DNA of 64,000 nucleotides, from positions 12,848,001-12,912,000 of the forward strand of contig NC_060019.1 in the NCBI RefSeq assembly GCF_021134715.1, given 5' to 3'. Positions 11,890 to 30,000 of this stretch are shown piece by piece; the stretch's first letter is position 1, and each line of letters starts with the position of its first letter. The position numbers and the translations under genes were made by a program. The notes beneath the pieces were generated by a model. That model saw nothing but the letters and a program-made list of their open reading frames with translations, ran no database searches and was not told the origin of the DNA. This DNA is from Daphnia pulex (lineage: Eukaryota > Arthropoda > Branchiopoda > Diplostraca > Daphniidae).

Positions 11890-14800
11890 TGCTGACGATC
11901 TCAGCCGTCTAGTCATTTCAAAATGAAACATCCAATTGGAAAAAATTTAACGTTCAGGGCTCGTCTTTCTTCCCCCATCAAATTTTTTTTTGTTTTGACG
12001 GTTTTTTTGCGTTTTTGCGTCGATCGTCCTTCGTTAAGTTTATTTGTATGAAAAGGTTTTTACATAATTTGATTTCGTGAACAATTGTGTCGTGCTGCCG
12101 CGCCATCCACTATTTTATATATTACCTTCCTCCACAATAGGAGGTACTATTGGTTTTTATTTTGTAAAAAAAAAAAAGAAAATGGAAACAACAATCAACG
12201 TACTGTGTGCCAAGATTCCAAATGTCTTAATAACTATCACGACATTTCGTCCCGACATTCTTCGCTCTCCCACGTCATGTAGTGTTCCGATCGTCGAGAA
12301 AATGAATAAAAGAAACTTGTGTCTGTATCGCGGTCGATCGTCGAGAATTCGTCATCCTGTCGCAGACGGACGGTTGCGTGAGTCAACATTGCCGAGATAC
12401 CGATTAGATTACACACATCTGTCAAGCCTTGCTCCCAGCGTCGGATTCCATTATCTTACGTACAACAGAGATGGGTCGAAAACTAACCCAATGATCCTGA
12501 AAAAAACTTGGATTTTTCGAAACGAGAATTTTCAGCTCGCACATTTATTATTAGTTCCATGAACCATTCAGCGCGTTTGTCGTTTCGCAGTAAAACAGGA
12601 ACTATAGTATAAGACGTATAGGCTGCACTCTCCTGTTTATTATTATCGAGCTACTTCTTTCTGCTTACTGGTTATAATGTCTTAAAAGCGGGTGGTAACG
12701 GAGCCCTATCCAGCAGCAGCAGTTTTTGACTGACGCACTAACGCGTGAGGGTTATTGGGTTCTCCAGCCACTTGTTTCCTCTTCTTAATTTTGTTCTTGC
12801 GTACTGGACCAACTATAAAGGAAGTTGATGACCAAAATAGCCCTGCGCTTTTGTTACGACTCAAGCAACGCTTGACTGCAACCAGACTTGGATGGATTTA
12901 CATGTGACTTGATCATCTATCATTCAACGCGAATAGAAGACATTCCGATCCACAGAGCACCTTTGAAAAGTTGCTCCCAGGAAATGCGGCGCATATTACA
13001 GCATTGAGAGTAAGGAGTTTTATGTATTTTAATTGAAACAGAAATTATTCAGACATTGCTTATTTCGCCCCACAGTTCCAATTGGGATTGGTAATCGTTG
13101 GATTTAATATTCGCCCTTCCATTATTCAGCGATTTGATGGCAGCAGCAGAGACGGAAGGAAACAAGAAAGACAAGTCCGAGAGAACAGCAGTCTCGCCTT
13201 TATCTGAAATGTTCATCAACTGATGGGAAAGCGAAAGTGACGGCTGACATTTATCAGAGAGAGACGTGGGAAATGTCCACCAGCGGATCGATCGACGGAA
13301 TCCTGTGCTGCCCAAGTGGTTTCTCCTCTTCCTCCTCGTCGTACGGGCTGTTGTGCATTGTGTGTTCACTGTCGTCGCGCTTCTGATTGAACTGCGTGGC
13401 TCCCCCAAACCAGTGCGGATGGCCAGACCGCCAGACGGATGGCTTCAGGAATGCCTGCCTTTTTTTCTTATTCCTTTCTTTTGTGTGTGGTGGCACTCGA
13501 CTGCGTACTTGTCGTTGACTCTCTCTTATCCATCTAAACCAATCTAATCTGAAACTATAAATAGTAGGCAGCAGAGAAGAGCGTTACGCCACACCACTTT
13601 CTTGAGTGTTACCAGGAGGTAACTCCTTGCCATCAGCCGATATCTGCGGCGTTCTTCAATGCACCAAGACCTCGGGGACTACAAGGCGTTTCGTGATTGA
13701 ATTCCCGACACATTCTACCGCCGATCCAGCCATTATGTTCAATGTTCAATGGTATATAGTCGACTGACAGATGGGAGCGTTATAGTGCCGTTATTCAAAG
13801 TCGGAAGAGATTCGCCCAACATTTTCTTTTTCCTGTACATTTTCGCTCGGGGTGGAAGGTTGCGTAGCGAATAAGTAGGCCGTCAGCACAACATTGTGAG
13901 AGTGGGAGTGATGAAATGACTCAGGCGGCCACAGCTGGCTATCCTGAAAAGACAGAACCAGCATTGGTGATCCCCGAATGTTTATTCGGTTTTTCCACAT
14001 GAGCGAAGCTCGTCCAGCAGCTGTTTGTCCTAATATTAGAATGCTGTAGCTAGTACGTTTCGCTGAGTAAATGTTTCTCTTTCTTCACTGTGTTATTACG
14101 GGGTCATCTTCTCTCCAACGGTCAATCCCGACGAGACGGGGCAAAAATGATCAGCCGCGAGATGAAGTGCCGAGATGAATAGACCCAACCCAGACAAAAC
14201 GCAGCCTGTCACCAAATAAAACGGTCCGTTTGTTTCTTCTCGCCAGAGTGGCTTCCTCTTCTTTTCTAGATTCTTTGCTTGGGGTAAAATACAAAGGAGC
14301 TGGCGGCATCGTTTATCAAGATCAAAAGAGCGACTCGATGGCATAAGTTTAAGACAAAAAAAAAAGGAGAACTTGGCTCTGGTGTTTTCTTGACAGGAAC
14401 AAAAAAGAAGAAAAAGTTTTATTCTCCTCATGTGAAACGACCCTTTTAATGGTTCTATGGGCCATTAAAATCGTTCTGTTTGAATGAGCAAAAGATTTAA
14501 CCAACTTGTGTCATCTTTTTCCTCTCATCTTTTTCTTTCTTGATTCATCTTCTTCCTGCCTTTTTTGATGGATCCCTTCATTCCCTTGTAATAATAATGA
14601 GTTATGCAGAAGTCAGTCTTCCAGATGCACTTTGATTTTTGATTTCATTACTTTCAGACTAGCCGGAAGTGGCTTCCATTCAATTCTGCTCCAGTTAATT
14701 TCCGCCCTTTGTTTCCTCCTCTTTTTACACCTGAGATAAACATTTGAACGATCGATAGTATCATCTTGATTAATTTAGGCTTAAGAGCCCCGTGTATGTT

Positions 14801-17800
14801 GTTGCACATTTTATTTTTTTACAGAAAATCCACGATGGATCTCGGCTATGTGTCATCCAGTCTCTGTGAAGATGGAGTCTACGTGATTTCCCCACGGAGA
14901 TGATGAATCAAGATATTTCCTTCTGCCACCGCTGTATCCCGCCTGCCCGTGTGCTGCGGGATCTATCCTTGCATCGTTATGGGTCGTGCGCGGATGTACA
15001 TACCCGATGAGATGGGCGTGGCGGAGGAGGAAGCCGATGACATGAATTGACGGGCAGTCTTATCGTCTTCATTCCTGCATGTTGAAACTGTACGGCAGCA
15101 ATAGCCTTATAGACATTATACCGGAAGTATATAGAACCAGGGCCATAACAAGAGTCAACAGAGCCGCCAAAGACCATCAGTTTTGCAGGGGTAAGAAGAT
15201 GACAGGAGCAGCGCAACAGCGAAAACGATACGACACGATTTGGTTCAACCCATCCAGCAGCAGCGAGTCCGATCAGATATGTTGTAATACTGTCCGCCTT
15301 GTGTATGCAGCAGCAGCAGACAGTCTGATGTTTTGTGTACACAGTCAGACGTTGTTTATATTACAAGTCATCCAATATATATCCACAGTGGATCAGAGCA
15401 CAAGCAAAACGCTCGAATGTGAACACAATGGCAGAAAGCGTTTGACTGGCTCGGCCATCATAACTTGGACTGTGCTGAGCTGTCGTTCCAGCACAGCCAT
15501 CAAAATAAGATCTATTCAATTTTGCTGTCTGCGGCTTTGTGATTTCCCTGCAACTTTATATCTTTAGCCCCTAGCTACTATCAAAATCATTTCCCAATGG
15601 GCGAATATAGCCTACTAGATTGCCTTAGGCAGAAGCACCGTAATAAACTTGCTTAATTTAGACTCGTTTTATTTCCTCAGTTGGGGGGGGAATCTCAAAT
15701 ATTCCAATCAGGATTCCATTCCAAACTTGGACCATTTGGTGTAAAACCATCACAAGTGGTGGGCGTTTCAAAAGTTACTACATTACGAAACAATTACACT
15801 TAAATGCAATAGTTTAAAGGGAAGAGGTGGGGTTATATAATCGTTAGACCTTGGCAATGTTGAAAAAAGATGCTACTTTTTCTTTTTCTTTAGACATTTT
15901 CTAACCTTTCCTCCATTGATTGCATCTTGGTAATATCCGCCCACTAATGAAAATTGAAAAATTGTCAGTAGTTTGTCTCCTGGTCAACTGGACAGGTGTT
16001 TTCCTCTCTGCTGTGACGTGTCGTTTGATTGCAAATTACGTGAACTGGTAGCAGCTTTTCGCGTGAATTCGTCGCGTGGTTCAACAACGAGTGGCGCGCG
16101 TGCTTGACGGTCGACGGAGGTGCGTGGCAGATTTTCACGGACCCCTGGATCGATTTCGTGCTCGGTAAGTCGAGATTAATTTCATTATCAAATGTGTGTC
16201 TTGGCCCACAAGTTAGCTAGCTATCCTATCCTTAAAGTACAGTTTAGAGTTTCTGTGTCCAATGGGGTCGTCGTGAAGTTTCTGTCGCATTCCGGTCGTG
16301 CAATTCCGCCGTTAGGTTAGGTTATGTCGTGTAATGTATTCACGTCTAGCCTACAAAGACGTCTAGTTCAATAAAGTTGATGTCTAAGAGTATATGTCCC
16401 TGATTACAACGTCATGGACATGAAAGCATTTGAATAACGCATTCAAAATCCGACATTTCTTTGCAGCTGCCTTCCATGTGCAACATTAATTATTGAATTT
16501 CAAGTCTGCCGCTTAAAGTACTTTTTGACCTTTTTTCGTATTCGTACCGTCAATATTATGGAGATTGTGCACTCAATGCCTCACGGGTGAGCCGAGTTAT
16601 GCATATTGGAAGACGGGCAAGAAGAAGAAGTGCTGTGCAGGATATCTAATACCCAAAGGCTTATAAATTGTCTTTTTGCATCTGTTTCTATATGTATACA
16701 CTCTCGTTAGATTATTTTTTTTCCTGTGAACGTCGCATACAATATGGACCACAGTCGGACCTTTGCTCTTGCTGATGCTCGGACGTTCTGTGAATTCCGG
16801 CGCCGACATTTGATACGCCCGTGTCTTTTTTGCCTTTAATTATTTCGGAAGCGAACCAGCAAGGGACCACGTAAACAGATTCCCCTCCCCCTTTCCTACG
16901 TCCCAATTGCCATCAACGTACATATCACCAATGGGAAAAGGGAAACCCAACTAGAAATCCGAGTTTCACTTCAGATTCGGTTTGCTTTTCCTTAGGTGCA
17001 CTGCAAATTTATGGGTCGGAATAATAACAAGACCATCAGGAATCAAGTTGTCGTTTGAACTTTTTCTCTGTGTAATATGTGCGGGCGAGGAGCACGTACA
17101 CATATTTATGGCCTGGTAGCGCAACAGTATATTTGCATTTGAGCTCGCGTGTTTTCACCATGAAAACACGGTGGGTCGGCGTAGAAAAGTTATTAGCGTC
17201 CTGTGCAACATCGTAGGTCATTTGTTAATTTCCCAGGGGGTAGCGAAAATTCCAGCACTTTTATCTCTTTTATTACGCGCAGTCTCACATATTGAATGCA
17301 TAAATAATTGTCGTTGAATAGGAAATTTCGACGTTGAAATCTGAAACATTTAGATTTTCCAGTGGAAAATGAAACTAAACGAAATTCGATATTTACATCA
17401 GACAAGTTGTTGCATGATGAACGTTCCTATTTGTATTCATAACCATGGCTCGTGCGTGCAGCGGTAGCAATGGCAAATCTTTGTAGTAGCACTTTTCACT
17501 CGTGTTCCTTTTTTATTCCTTCTCCGCTTTCTCCACGGCAATTGGACTATATAAGGAGCAAAGGAAGAAGGAAGCAATCTTCCACTCGATAGGATCACCT
17601 CTTCAACTTCTTATTTCTGTCTCCTCTTCATTTTCTCTTTTCCTTTTTTCTTCTTTCTGGCTACGCCGCGGAAATCGATCGGCTCGAGAGTTTTCCCCGG
17701 ACGTCATCCGTTGTTATTGACAGTGTGGAAATTGTAACTTTGTCTTTTTGGATTGTTGTACATTACAGCCAGAGGGGGGCTGGCCCTGGCTGTCATATCG

Positions 17801-20035
17801 GCCAATATGGCCACTGATTGGAAGAAAACGCGCAAACTATGCCTGCGGGCGAATCGATAAATACCCGAGACACGTCTGCTGCGTCTTTGGATGAAACTTG
17901 GTCATAGGTATGCAGTCGTAGAATGAGGCCTCTTTATTAATACCTATGTAATTTCATAATCGCTGCTCTGTATGTTTGGTTCGTCTATGGAAATACCTTG
18001 GCTCTTTTTGGATCTTATTAAATTATTCAACTCGTGTGAATAACTTCACCTGCCGCCGCTTCAATACTCTTTGATTTCTATCAGAGAATTTCGACTGCTG
18101 GGAAAAGGAATCGTTAAAGGGGGGGAAGGTCCATCATCTACGATTCAAAGGTCTTATTAAAGATTCTAATGCATCCTGGATGATTAAACGACGCTCCTGT
18201 ATAATCTATACATGGGCGAACGTGTCTCGTCATTCTAATGGAGGCCCTAGATTTATGTAAAAGTTTAATGTTTTTGGCCTTTTTTAAGTGTAGGCAAAGT
18301 GTTAGAGTTGTTGTTGCATGTACATGTGTAATATCTTTTTCGTGGAATTTCATCTACGGGTATACACTGCACCCGATTGAAGTTGGCGGATGAGAGTATG
18401 CGATTGCGTGGGATGGTTCATTGGGGAATTAACGTCTATGGCCTCAGTTTACTACACATGTACGACCGTGTCGTGATGCGCCAGTCCCGAAATTTAAATG
18501 AACCCCCTGCATAAATCATCAGTGGGCGAGAGAGAAAGGGGGAAATAAAAAAAGGGGACTATACTAAATACGCCGAAACAATAAAAAAAGTGTACACCAA
18601 TTCTCGTGAGAGCTTGGGGGAAAAATCTTCCATCTACTCCGCTTTTATCCATCCAGTAGTTTTTGTTTCTTTTCTTTTAGATTGGGCGCACGGCGGATCG
18701 ACTCGAGAAGCAACGTGAGTGCTGGAGGGGGGGGGGGGAGATGATGGCCATCAAAGTGTCTTTGTCCAACTAAAATATATTATAGGAGCATGGAAACAGT
18801 GTGTAGGTTCTCTGTTGGAAGTGATCCAACAGATTTGCTTTGCTCCGTGAGGGCAATCAAAACAAACAGTTTTATTCCGGCGTTCACAATTTCGTTCCAA
18901 ATGGATCTCTCAGTCTTTTTTCTTCGCTTCCGTCCGCAGTGGAATGAAAAAAAAATGTTTGTCCCAGTTTCTCCTTCTTCTCGGGTTCACTTGCCGGGTT
19001 TACCCACGTACCCTGAATGGTCAGGTTAAATGGCTACAGATAAATTAGCCGGGCACGACCGCGCCCATCGATTCTATTCACATGTTCTCATAGAGTGCTG
19101 GCCGGTCTTGTATCCTTTTGGACTGAGTGCTGTATATAGGTTTTTCCTCCGCCTGAGAATATTCCATCGTCGATCCAGCTGCTGCAGGATCGACAAGAAA
19201 ACATCCACTTGATTTCGCCCCCCATTTCCTTCCTGTTTTTCCCCTTTCACTTTCGATCTTTTGCTCGACCACTTTTGCTGGACGTACTCTTGTTTCAAGT
19301 ACAAACAACAAGTGTAATGCTCACTGTTTTGGGCGTAAGACTCTTATAGACGGTGAAAAGAGTTTTCTTTTCCAGCTCAACAAAGTGGAAATAAAGAAAT
19401 CGGAAGAAATTAAATCGATTTGAATTTGTTCATGCAAATAACTGATATTCTTATTTCTCGCTCCAGCGAATGACAGATTTATAGTGGAAACTGTGTAAAA
19501 ATCTAAGAAAACGTGCTAGCTGTTTTACAACGACTGAACACTGACAGTGGGCCATGGGGTGTATATCTTTTGTGAATGTCTCGTAATTCATTTTGTAGTT
19601 TTTGTGGGAAAACAAAATACGCGAGAGCTTTTCCACTGTGTGACGTTATCGATTATGTATTTCCTTGGCGTGACAATCAAAGCACAGGATTTTTTTATTT
19701 TTTTTTCAATTTAAACGACCAAAATAATAACGATCAAAAGAAGAAGGATCCATCGAACGAGAGAACAGCACACTTAATTTGTATGGTGATTGAACACGAA
19801 ATCATTGACGAATTATATTTAATAGTAGGGCTCTATATTTATATGTACACACATTGAGATATGAAAAGAAACAAAATTTGGCCAATGTACAGCGTAGTAG
19901 CAGCCGCCCCTTTAAAAAACCGGAAGTGGAGAAAAATGGATGAAAAATAAAAACATTGATTGACATTTACAATTTGTTGCTGCTGCTGTTTGTGATGTGA
20001 TGGTGGACTAGTTGTGTACAAGTTTTTGGCAGCTG
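11890..20035. other. 8-kb gene-poor spacer between HR96 and the sNPF receptor
   Basis: Starts with the HR96 3' untranslated region (ATGAATAAAAG near 12301 may hold its poly(A) signal). No conserved coding frame was found; longer frames at 12.1-12.6, 14.1-14.4 and 15.1-15.6 kb look like chance. TATA-like boxes occur at 13556 (TATAAATAG) and 17549 (TATATAAGG). A CpG-rich, ATG-free stretch ends in a strong donor at 16164/16165. A 34-base exon-like piece lies at 18681-18714 between a strong acceptor and GTGAGT. A poly-G run is at about 18726-18738. Confidence 0.5.
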
Positions 20036-24096
<4,061 letters not shown>

Positions 24097-27000
24097 CGTG
24101 ACTATTTTTTGATACAGCTGTCTGTCGTAGGAAATTCGGAAGTCAGGCCCCGCAATCAGCGGCACCTAAAAATAACCTGGGAAAGAAGAAATTGGTCCAA
24201 CTGCTGTCAATGTTGTGTCACAGTTATTCTATAATTGTTCGTTACCCCCAAAAGAGTAACTCAAAATCTGTCATTTGCAGTTCTGTCGCAATCAACCGAA
24301 TGTCACCGGAACTAGACGAAACATTATTCATTTAAAAAACAAAATATTTCGCGTCACCATGGCAACGGTTGGATTCCGATTTTTCGGTATCGTCAGATAA
24401 TGAGTTGAAACCTATGGTGATGAGTGGGTGGTGGTGGTGGTGAAGAATAAAATCATCTCGAGATTGGTAGGTGGGAAGTCTCTGGAGAGTCAACACAATA
24501 AAAGCAACACACACACACCCACATCAAAGGTGGATTTCAACGTGATTTCTGCTCTGCCATTTTCCAAGATTTTTCTTTCATTTTCTTCATCGAAGGATAA
24601 ATTATTTTTAAGCCAAAAGATTTTGAATTTTCTCATCCGCTTCATTCACACCCAACGAACCGCCCCCCCCCCTCCTGAGTTTGGTTACGTGGAAACTCAT
24701 CATCCTCTTTGATTAAACCAACAGAGCAGCTCGTCTCTTTTGATGTGAACGCATAGCGACATGTGAATTGTAATGTCGAAGATGTATTTTATATTCGTCT
24801 TCTTCGAGGAATTTTGCCTTTTCTATTCTTCACGTTGAGGCGCTGATTATAAAAGCGATGGACTGGGAACCACACACGTGTCGAACGCAATCACTGCATC
24901 AACTCTGTACGACGCCCTACGCAATTCTTGCACGTACACGCTTTAGCCTTTAGCGGCAAAAATATTCTGGGAAAATGAGCGTCTTTTTATTTTTAATTTT
25001 TTAAAGGGAATGACAAATAACAAAGCCAGTTTTTTTTGTTTTGTTATTGATTAAATATCTTTTTTTTTTAAATAATAACGGGGAAAAAGAAAAATATTTA
25101 CTGCGAAAAATCAATATCCTACGAGACAACAGCAGCAGCAGCCAGGGATCTTTTATTTTTATTTTGTAATTATTACGCCGAGATTCGCCATTGTATGGGA
25201 CGAGGAGAAAGATCAATCAACAAGCCAGAGGAGCGTGTTATTGCTTTGGATATTGGCAGTGTACAACACACCGGCCCCGACTTTATTATAGACACGGCTA
25301 TAGCAGATCATTCCAAGATGCGGTTTCCAGAAGGGAAAAAGATTCCAGCTTTACGGTTGACGGGCAATAATATAACCCTACCCAAGTATTTTATGTTGGG
25401 TAATGGACCCCCACCCTTTTAATATCAACTCAACAACAACTTAGACACGTATTCAATACGCGACGGTGTGGTGTATGTATGCTGTATAGAGTTGAGAGGA
25501 GCTTTGACCTGAAATGGAATCCATTTCCTCTTCCATCATCCGTCCGACTCTGCACAGCAGTTCCGGCCTTTTTCCCCCCGACGTTCGTTCCGTCAAAAAC
25601 TGGTACGGTAACGGGTTGTATTCACGACCGTTGGCTTGTGTGATGGCGTGTTCCGGTCGTGTTTTCTATATGCGACGCTTATCAATAACACGAAACTACC
25701 AACTCGTCACTTATTGACGGCACGCAAGTAAAGTAGCGAGTCAACAAAACAGCTGTTAGTTTATGCGCTAGTTCTTTTAATAATGCCCCCCCCCCCACCC
25801 CATTATAGCGAATGTATGGGGGGGAAAAAAGGATCCCTTGCGGTGGATCACGCTACAGGGTGCGGAGGTGTGCAGACACAACACGGCCTTTAATCAAGGA
25901 AAGCGAGAACAAGTATTGCATAACAGTTGATTACACGGGTTGTTATCGCCTTTGCTCGTTAGTCGATTTGAATATGAAATCAAAGGAGGGAAAATAATGA
26001 TTTCCTCCGCCCGGATGATTAAAAGGTCGAAACTCGTCTCTGTCGTAATTGGGGGGGAAATTAGACTTTCAACATTCGCTCGACTAGACATCGCACCCCC
26101 TGTCCTTTTTAGTTCAGTCAAATGGAAATCGAAACATGTGTAATATCCTACGTCGTAGAGTGCCCCCGTCTAACTGTCAAGTCACGAGAAATGATCCCGT
26201 TTTCCTGCTGGACGCTACCGGACAACAGCGAAAGCGAAACAAAGTTGCCCAGTTGTCGAGACAACTGACAACTTTGCGACCATCGACCGAGCAGCTGAGC
26301 GCAGATTTATTCGTCACGCTAACCATTCACGAAATTCTACTAATGTAAAACATCAGCCAAAGATTTTTTTAGGACTATTTCTTTCACTCACGCCACGACT
26401 CCCGTCGTCCGCAATGTCACTCTAATCAACATTAACACTGATTAGCGCCCCACCCAGTTAGATGTCGTGACAGATAGCCACTAGCCGGAATTTCTTTTTG
26501 GTCGGGAGTTGCATCAAATTACGTAGTAATGTATTATGTATATAGTTCTATCATGTTTTAATTAGGATGGTGAATTGCCTTTCCTTTGGCTTGGGGCCAG
26601 TTTTCTTGGCAAGATTTCTTCGTATTATTAGTCTACCACCAAATGATCTGTGGCTTTAATAGATCTACCCTGAGCTTCTACTCGATCCCTTGTACCCCAG
26701 CAATTTCTATGGGTTTGAATAATAATCTGACAGACAGACTACTACTACACCAAAGTACAACACGAAAATGGTTCACACAAATGAATGTCAAGTTTGAATT
26801 TCTCAAATATTCTACCTCACAATAGAGTAAGAAAGTTGAACAACCAAAGTAATATAGTTTGAGGCAAAGTCCCAGGGCTAGATTCCCAGTAATCATTTGT
26901 GTGCAACACCACAACTCTACAAGCTTTCATAATCAATTAAAACTACCACGAATGCCAAAGTTCAAATTGACTTATCTTCTAATACTCCTTTGTATTTGCA

Positions 27001-30000
27001 GGTTGGTGAATTGAAGAAGAAGAAAATCGACTAGTTCCACGTATATTCTTCACGTTTGAATGGTCTAACTGATTGAACACGTCATTTACAACTGTTGAAA
27101 GTGTCTAGTTTGATTGTTGCTACGAGAACTTCAGCAGACGACGCCATCATCGCTGCTGAGTGCTGTCTGCTCACCAACAGTGGCGTTTTCGAACTTTGCC
27201 TTTTGCCTAACGATAGGCAAAAGATTATGGCGGATTTTATCTCTCACATCCACGGACATCCGAGTGTTTGAATCCCCTACACAATAACAACTGGGTGTTG
27301 CCCGAGCTGCTAATTCCACGGAGAGCAAAGTAAGTGTCCATTTTCATTTGGAATCGACCCTATTTAGATTATTTCTTCGTTTGCTTGGTGTACGTGTATG
27401 TATATGGTTACCGGCACACGTGGGGCCTAGACCTGGAAGGAAACTAATATCTGCAGTCTTATTTCATGTTCGTTTGTTTTTGTTGCCAGTCAAACTGGTA
27501 AACAATTGTGCTGCCAGTTTGATGTAACTCGGGTTGTTTATCGACCTATCCTATAACGAATTTACGCACGAATATCTCGTCAGTGGGGTTTTCCCGTGTC
27601 TACAAAACAAAGTTGGGCAGAGATCTCAGGAAGTGACGTTGGAAATAACGAAGTGCGTTGTGTTTTGATTAGGACACGAACGAAAGAAAGTCGTGTGACG
27701 ATATCCGATAACTTTTTTCGCGTAATCGTATAGATGTAACGTCGTCTGTGCACCAAACCGTTTCTGCTTTTGGTTGCACATTTCGTTCCTACTTTTGGTT
27801 TTGATGTGACCAAGTTTGATCTGACGAGTTGAGAGTTTTCGGGGGGGGGGGGGGCTTTGATTAAAAGGGGAATTTTTTTTCCAGCTGTGTGATGACGCAC
27901 TAAACTTGATTTCCGGAGAAATGTCACGCAACTACCGAAATCCATTCGTTTCGACGCTCTTGATTGAATTTTTGATCAGAGATAACCATCAGCAGTTGCC
28001 GACAGTTTTACCTTTTGCTCTTTTTCAATTCATCACCGGACTGGGGAAAAGAGAAATTGTGATGGCCCTCCGGGAAACACTCGAGAAATTACTACTTTGA
28101 ATCTGAAATCGTTATATTGATTCAACTGGTGATAATGCGATGACTAAGAAACATCAACACACAAGAAAAAAGACGAACGTGGCATATAAGTATGCGCATA
28201 ATTATACCAGAAAAACGAATGGGTGTGATCCAATCCATCATCAATGTTGGTATCGTTGAGTGCGCTGTTGGAAAATTTATTTTGTTACTTATTGTTTCAG
28301 CTTGGCTTTCGGCAACTTTTCGTTTCGTTGATCCTCGTGAAATATTTTAGGATCGATTTTCTCTTTTCTGTCTTTACCGCAGTAAAATTTCTCGTTGCAT
28401 GTTTTTGTAGAGTCTGACGTAATTATTGCGCTTTCTACGGACAGTTCCCTGGACGGACACCCGAATGTAGACGACGTTAAATAAGCGACTGGGTTCCTGG
28501 CTAGGATTTGCTGTATATAAATCGTCTTGGCTACATAAATATCGGTGGAGGGAACAAAAAAAGGAAGAAAAAAAGTTGGCAGCGTCACGGATCCCATGGC
28601 CGACTGATGTATAAAGGCGAGTTAATCAGCGGCAATGGGCGTCGGCACATATTATCAAGAGGTGTGTTGTTGACAAAGATGGTGTGTACTTAATTTATCC
28701 GTTTTTTTTCACGCGGTCGAAAATTGATAGCTTCCCTATTTTTAGTCTTTCAACCAAATGTGTCGTGTCACTCTGGCTGATTATTCAGACACTTTTTCTA
28801 TCCATTTCTCAATTATTTGCCTTTTTTCTTGTTGATTTGTTTTTTAAAAAGAAGAAACTAAATGGCTCCCATCTTCTGCAGTCGACGTGAAGGATGCGGT
28901 CCATCTATCAACCCCTGTACATGTTTGCTTGGCTTTTTGTCAAAAGAAGTGGGCCGATTCTTGTTGACGTAACACTTGACGTTGCTTTTAACTAGGGCCG
29001 TTCAAAAGAGCTGCTCACCGCAGTTGAGTCCAAAGAGTTTTGAAAATCCAATTTACCCATCAGTGACGACCGTGTTCGTATTATAACAAGTGCAAGGCGC
29101 TTAAAAAACAAAATTTTGCGGTTCGAGTATAAAAATGAACGTACCTCTTTGACTTTTTAGTTGTTGCTGGATGGTTTTATAGAGAAAACGGGGCTGGCGG
29201 AAGAAAAAACAGAGACACTTTTGACAGGCAACAAGAAGCGAAGGGGGTATATTGAGTGTGTGTGTATGTTGAGCTGGAATAACGGACCCATGGACCTATC
29301 CGTTGGCACAGTCGATCGGCAACTGGATGCGAGTCGGGACCTGGTCTGATATTATTTCCGCGCTCCTTTCAAGATCAAGGAAGTGAGCGGAAAGGAGCCC
29401 AGGAGCGGACACGGCACAAGAGTCCTCCTCCTCCTTTTTTTCGCTCGTGCGGGACTGGCACAGCACAGGCGCGATGGCGATGAGTCTCTCGTCATAAGGA
29501 AAGAAAAAGTGATAGGGGGGCGTTCTTCCTTGTCTTTTTTTCCCTCTCTCTTTACTATATTATGAAATGGGGTGGGGGGAGCAACATATAATCATCTTGA
29601 GAGAGACACACAGAGACGACCCTTCAATCTTATCGGTCTTCCCCTCAATTCCTCCGGCGATATTGCCTCTCCTCTCGCAGTATCACTTTTATCTCTTATC
29701 TCTTTTCTTTTTATTATTTCCATTTTTTTGACAAATTTGATGATGGCTGCTGGACCTTCTCCTCCTTAGCCCCGGGTACTCGTTCAAATTGCAAATTCTT
29801 TATGCCATCTCGTCAAACAACTAACAAAAAAGAAGGTTTATCTTAGCCGGGGGGGAAACTTGCACTTGGATGAGGTATACACTGGACACACAATGCCCAT
29901 CGTTATTCCTATATAATGAATAAGGAGCAGTACGTGTAGAAATTTGAAAAAGAAAAGAAAACATTTCAAGCCTGTTGCAGAGCGTCGCCTACGCGTTTCC

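Noticed and set aside
12077-12562. 161-codon plus-strand frame after HR96
   Set aside because: Lies in the HR96 3' untranslated region, low-complexity start, no family resemblance or splice partners.
15079-15567. 162-codon plus-strand frame, overlapped by a 121-codon frame on the other strand
   Set aside because: No motif; overlapping opposite frames in GC-rich, trinucleotide-rich sequence point to chance.
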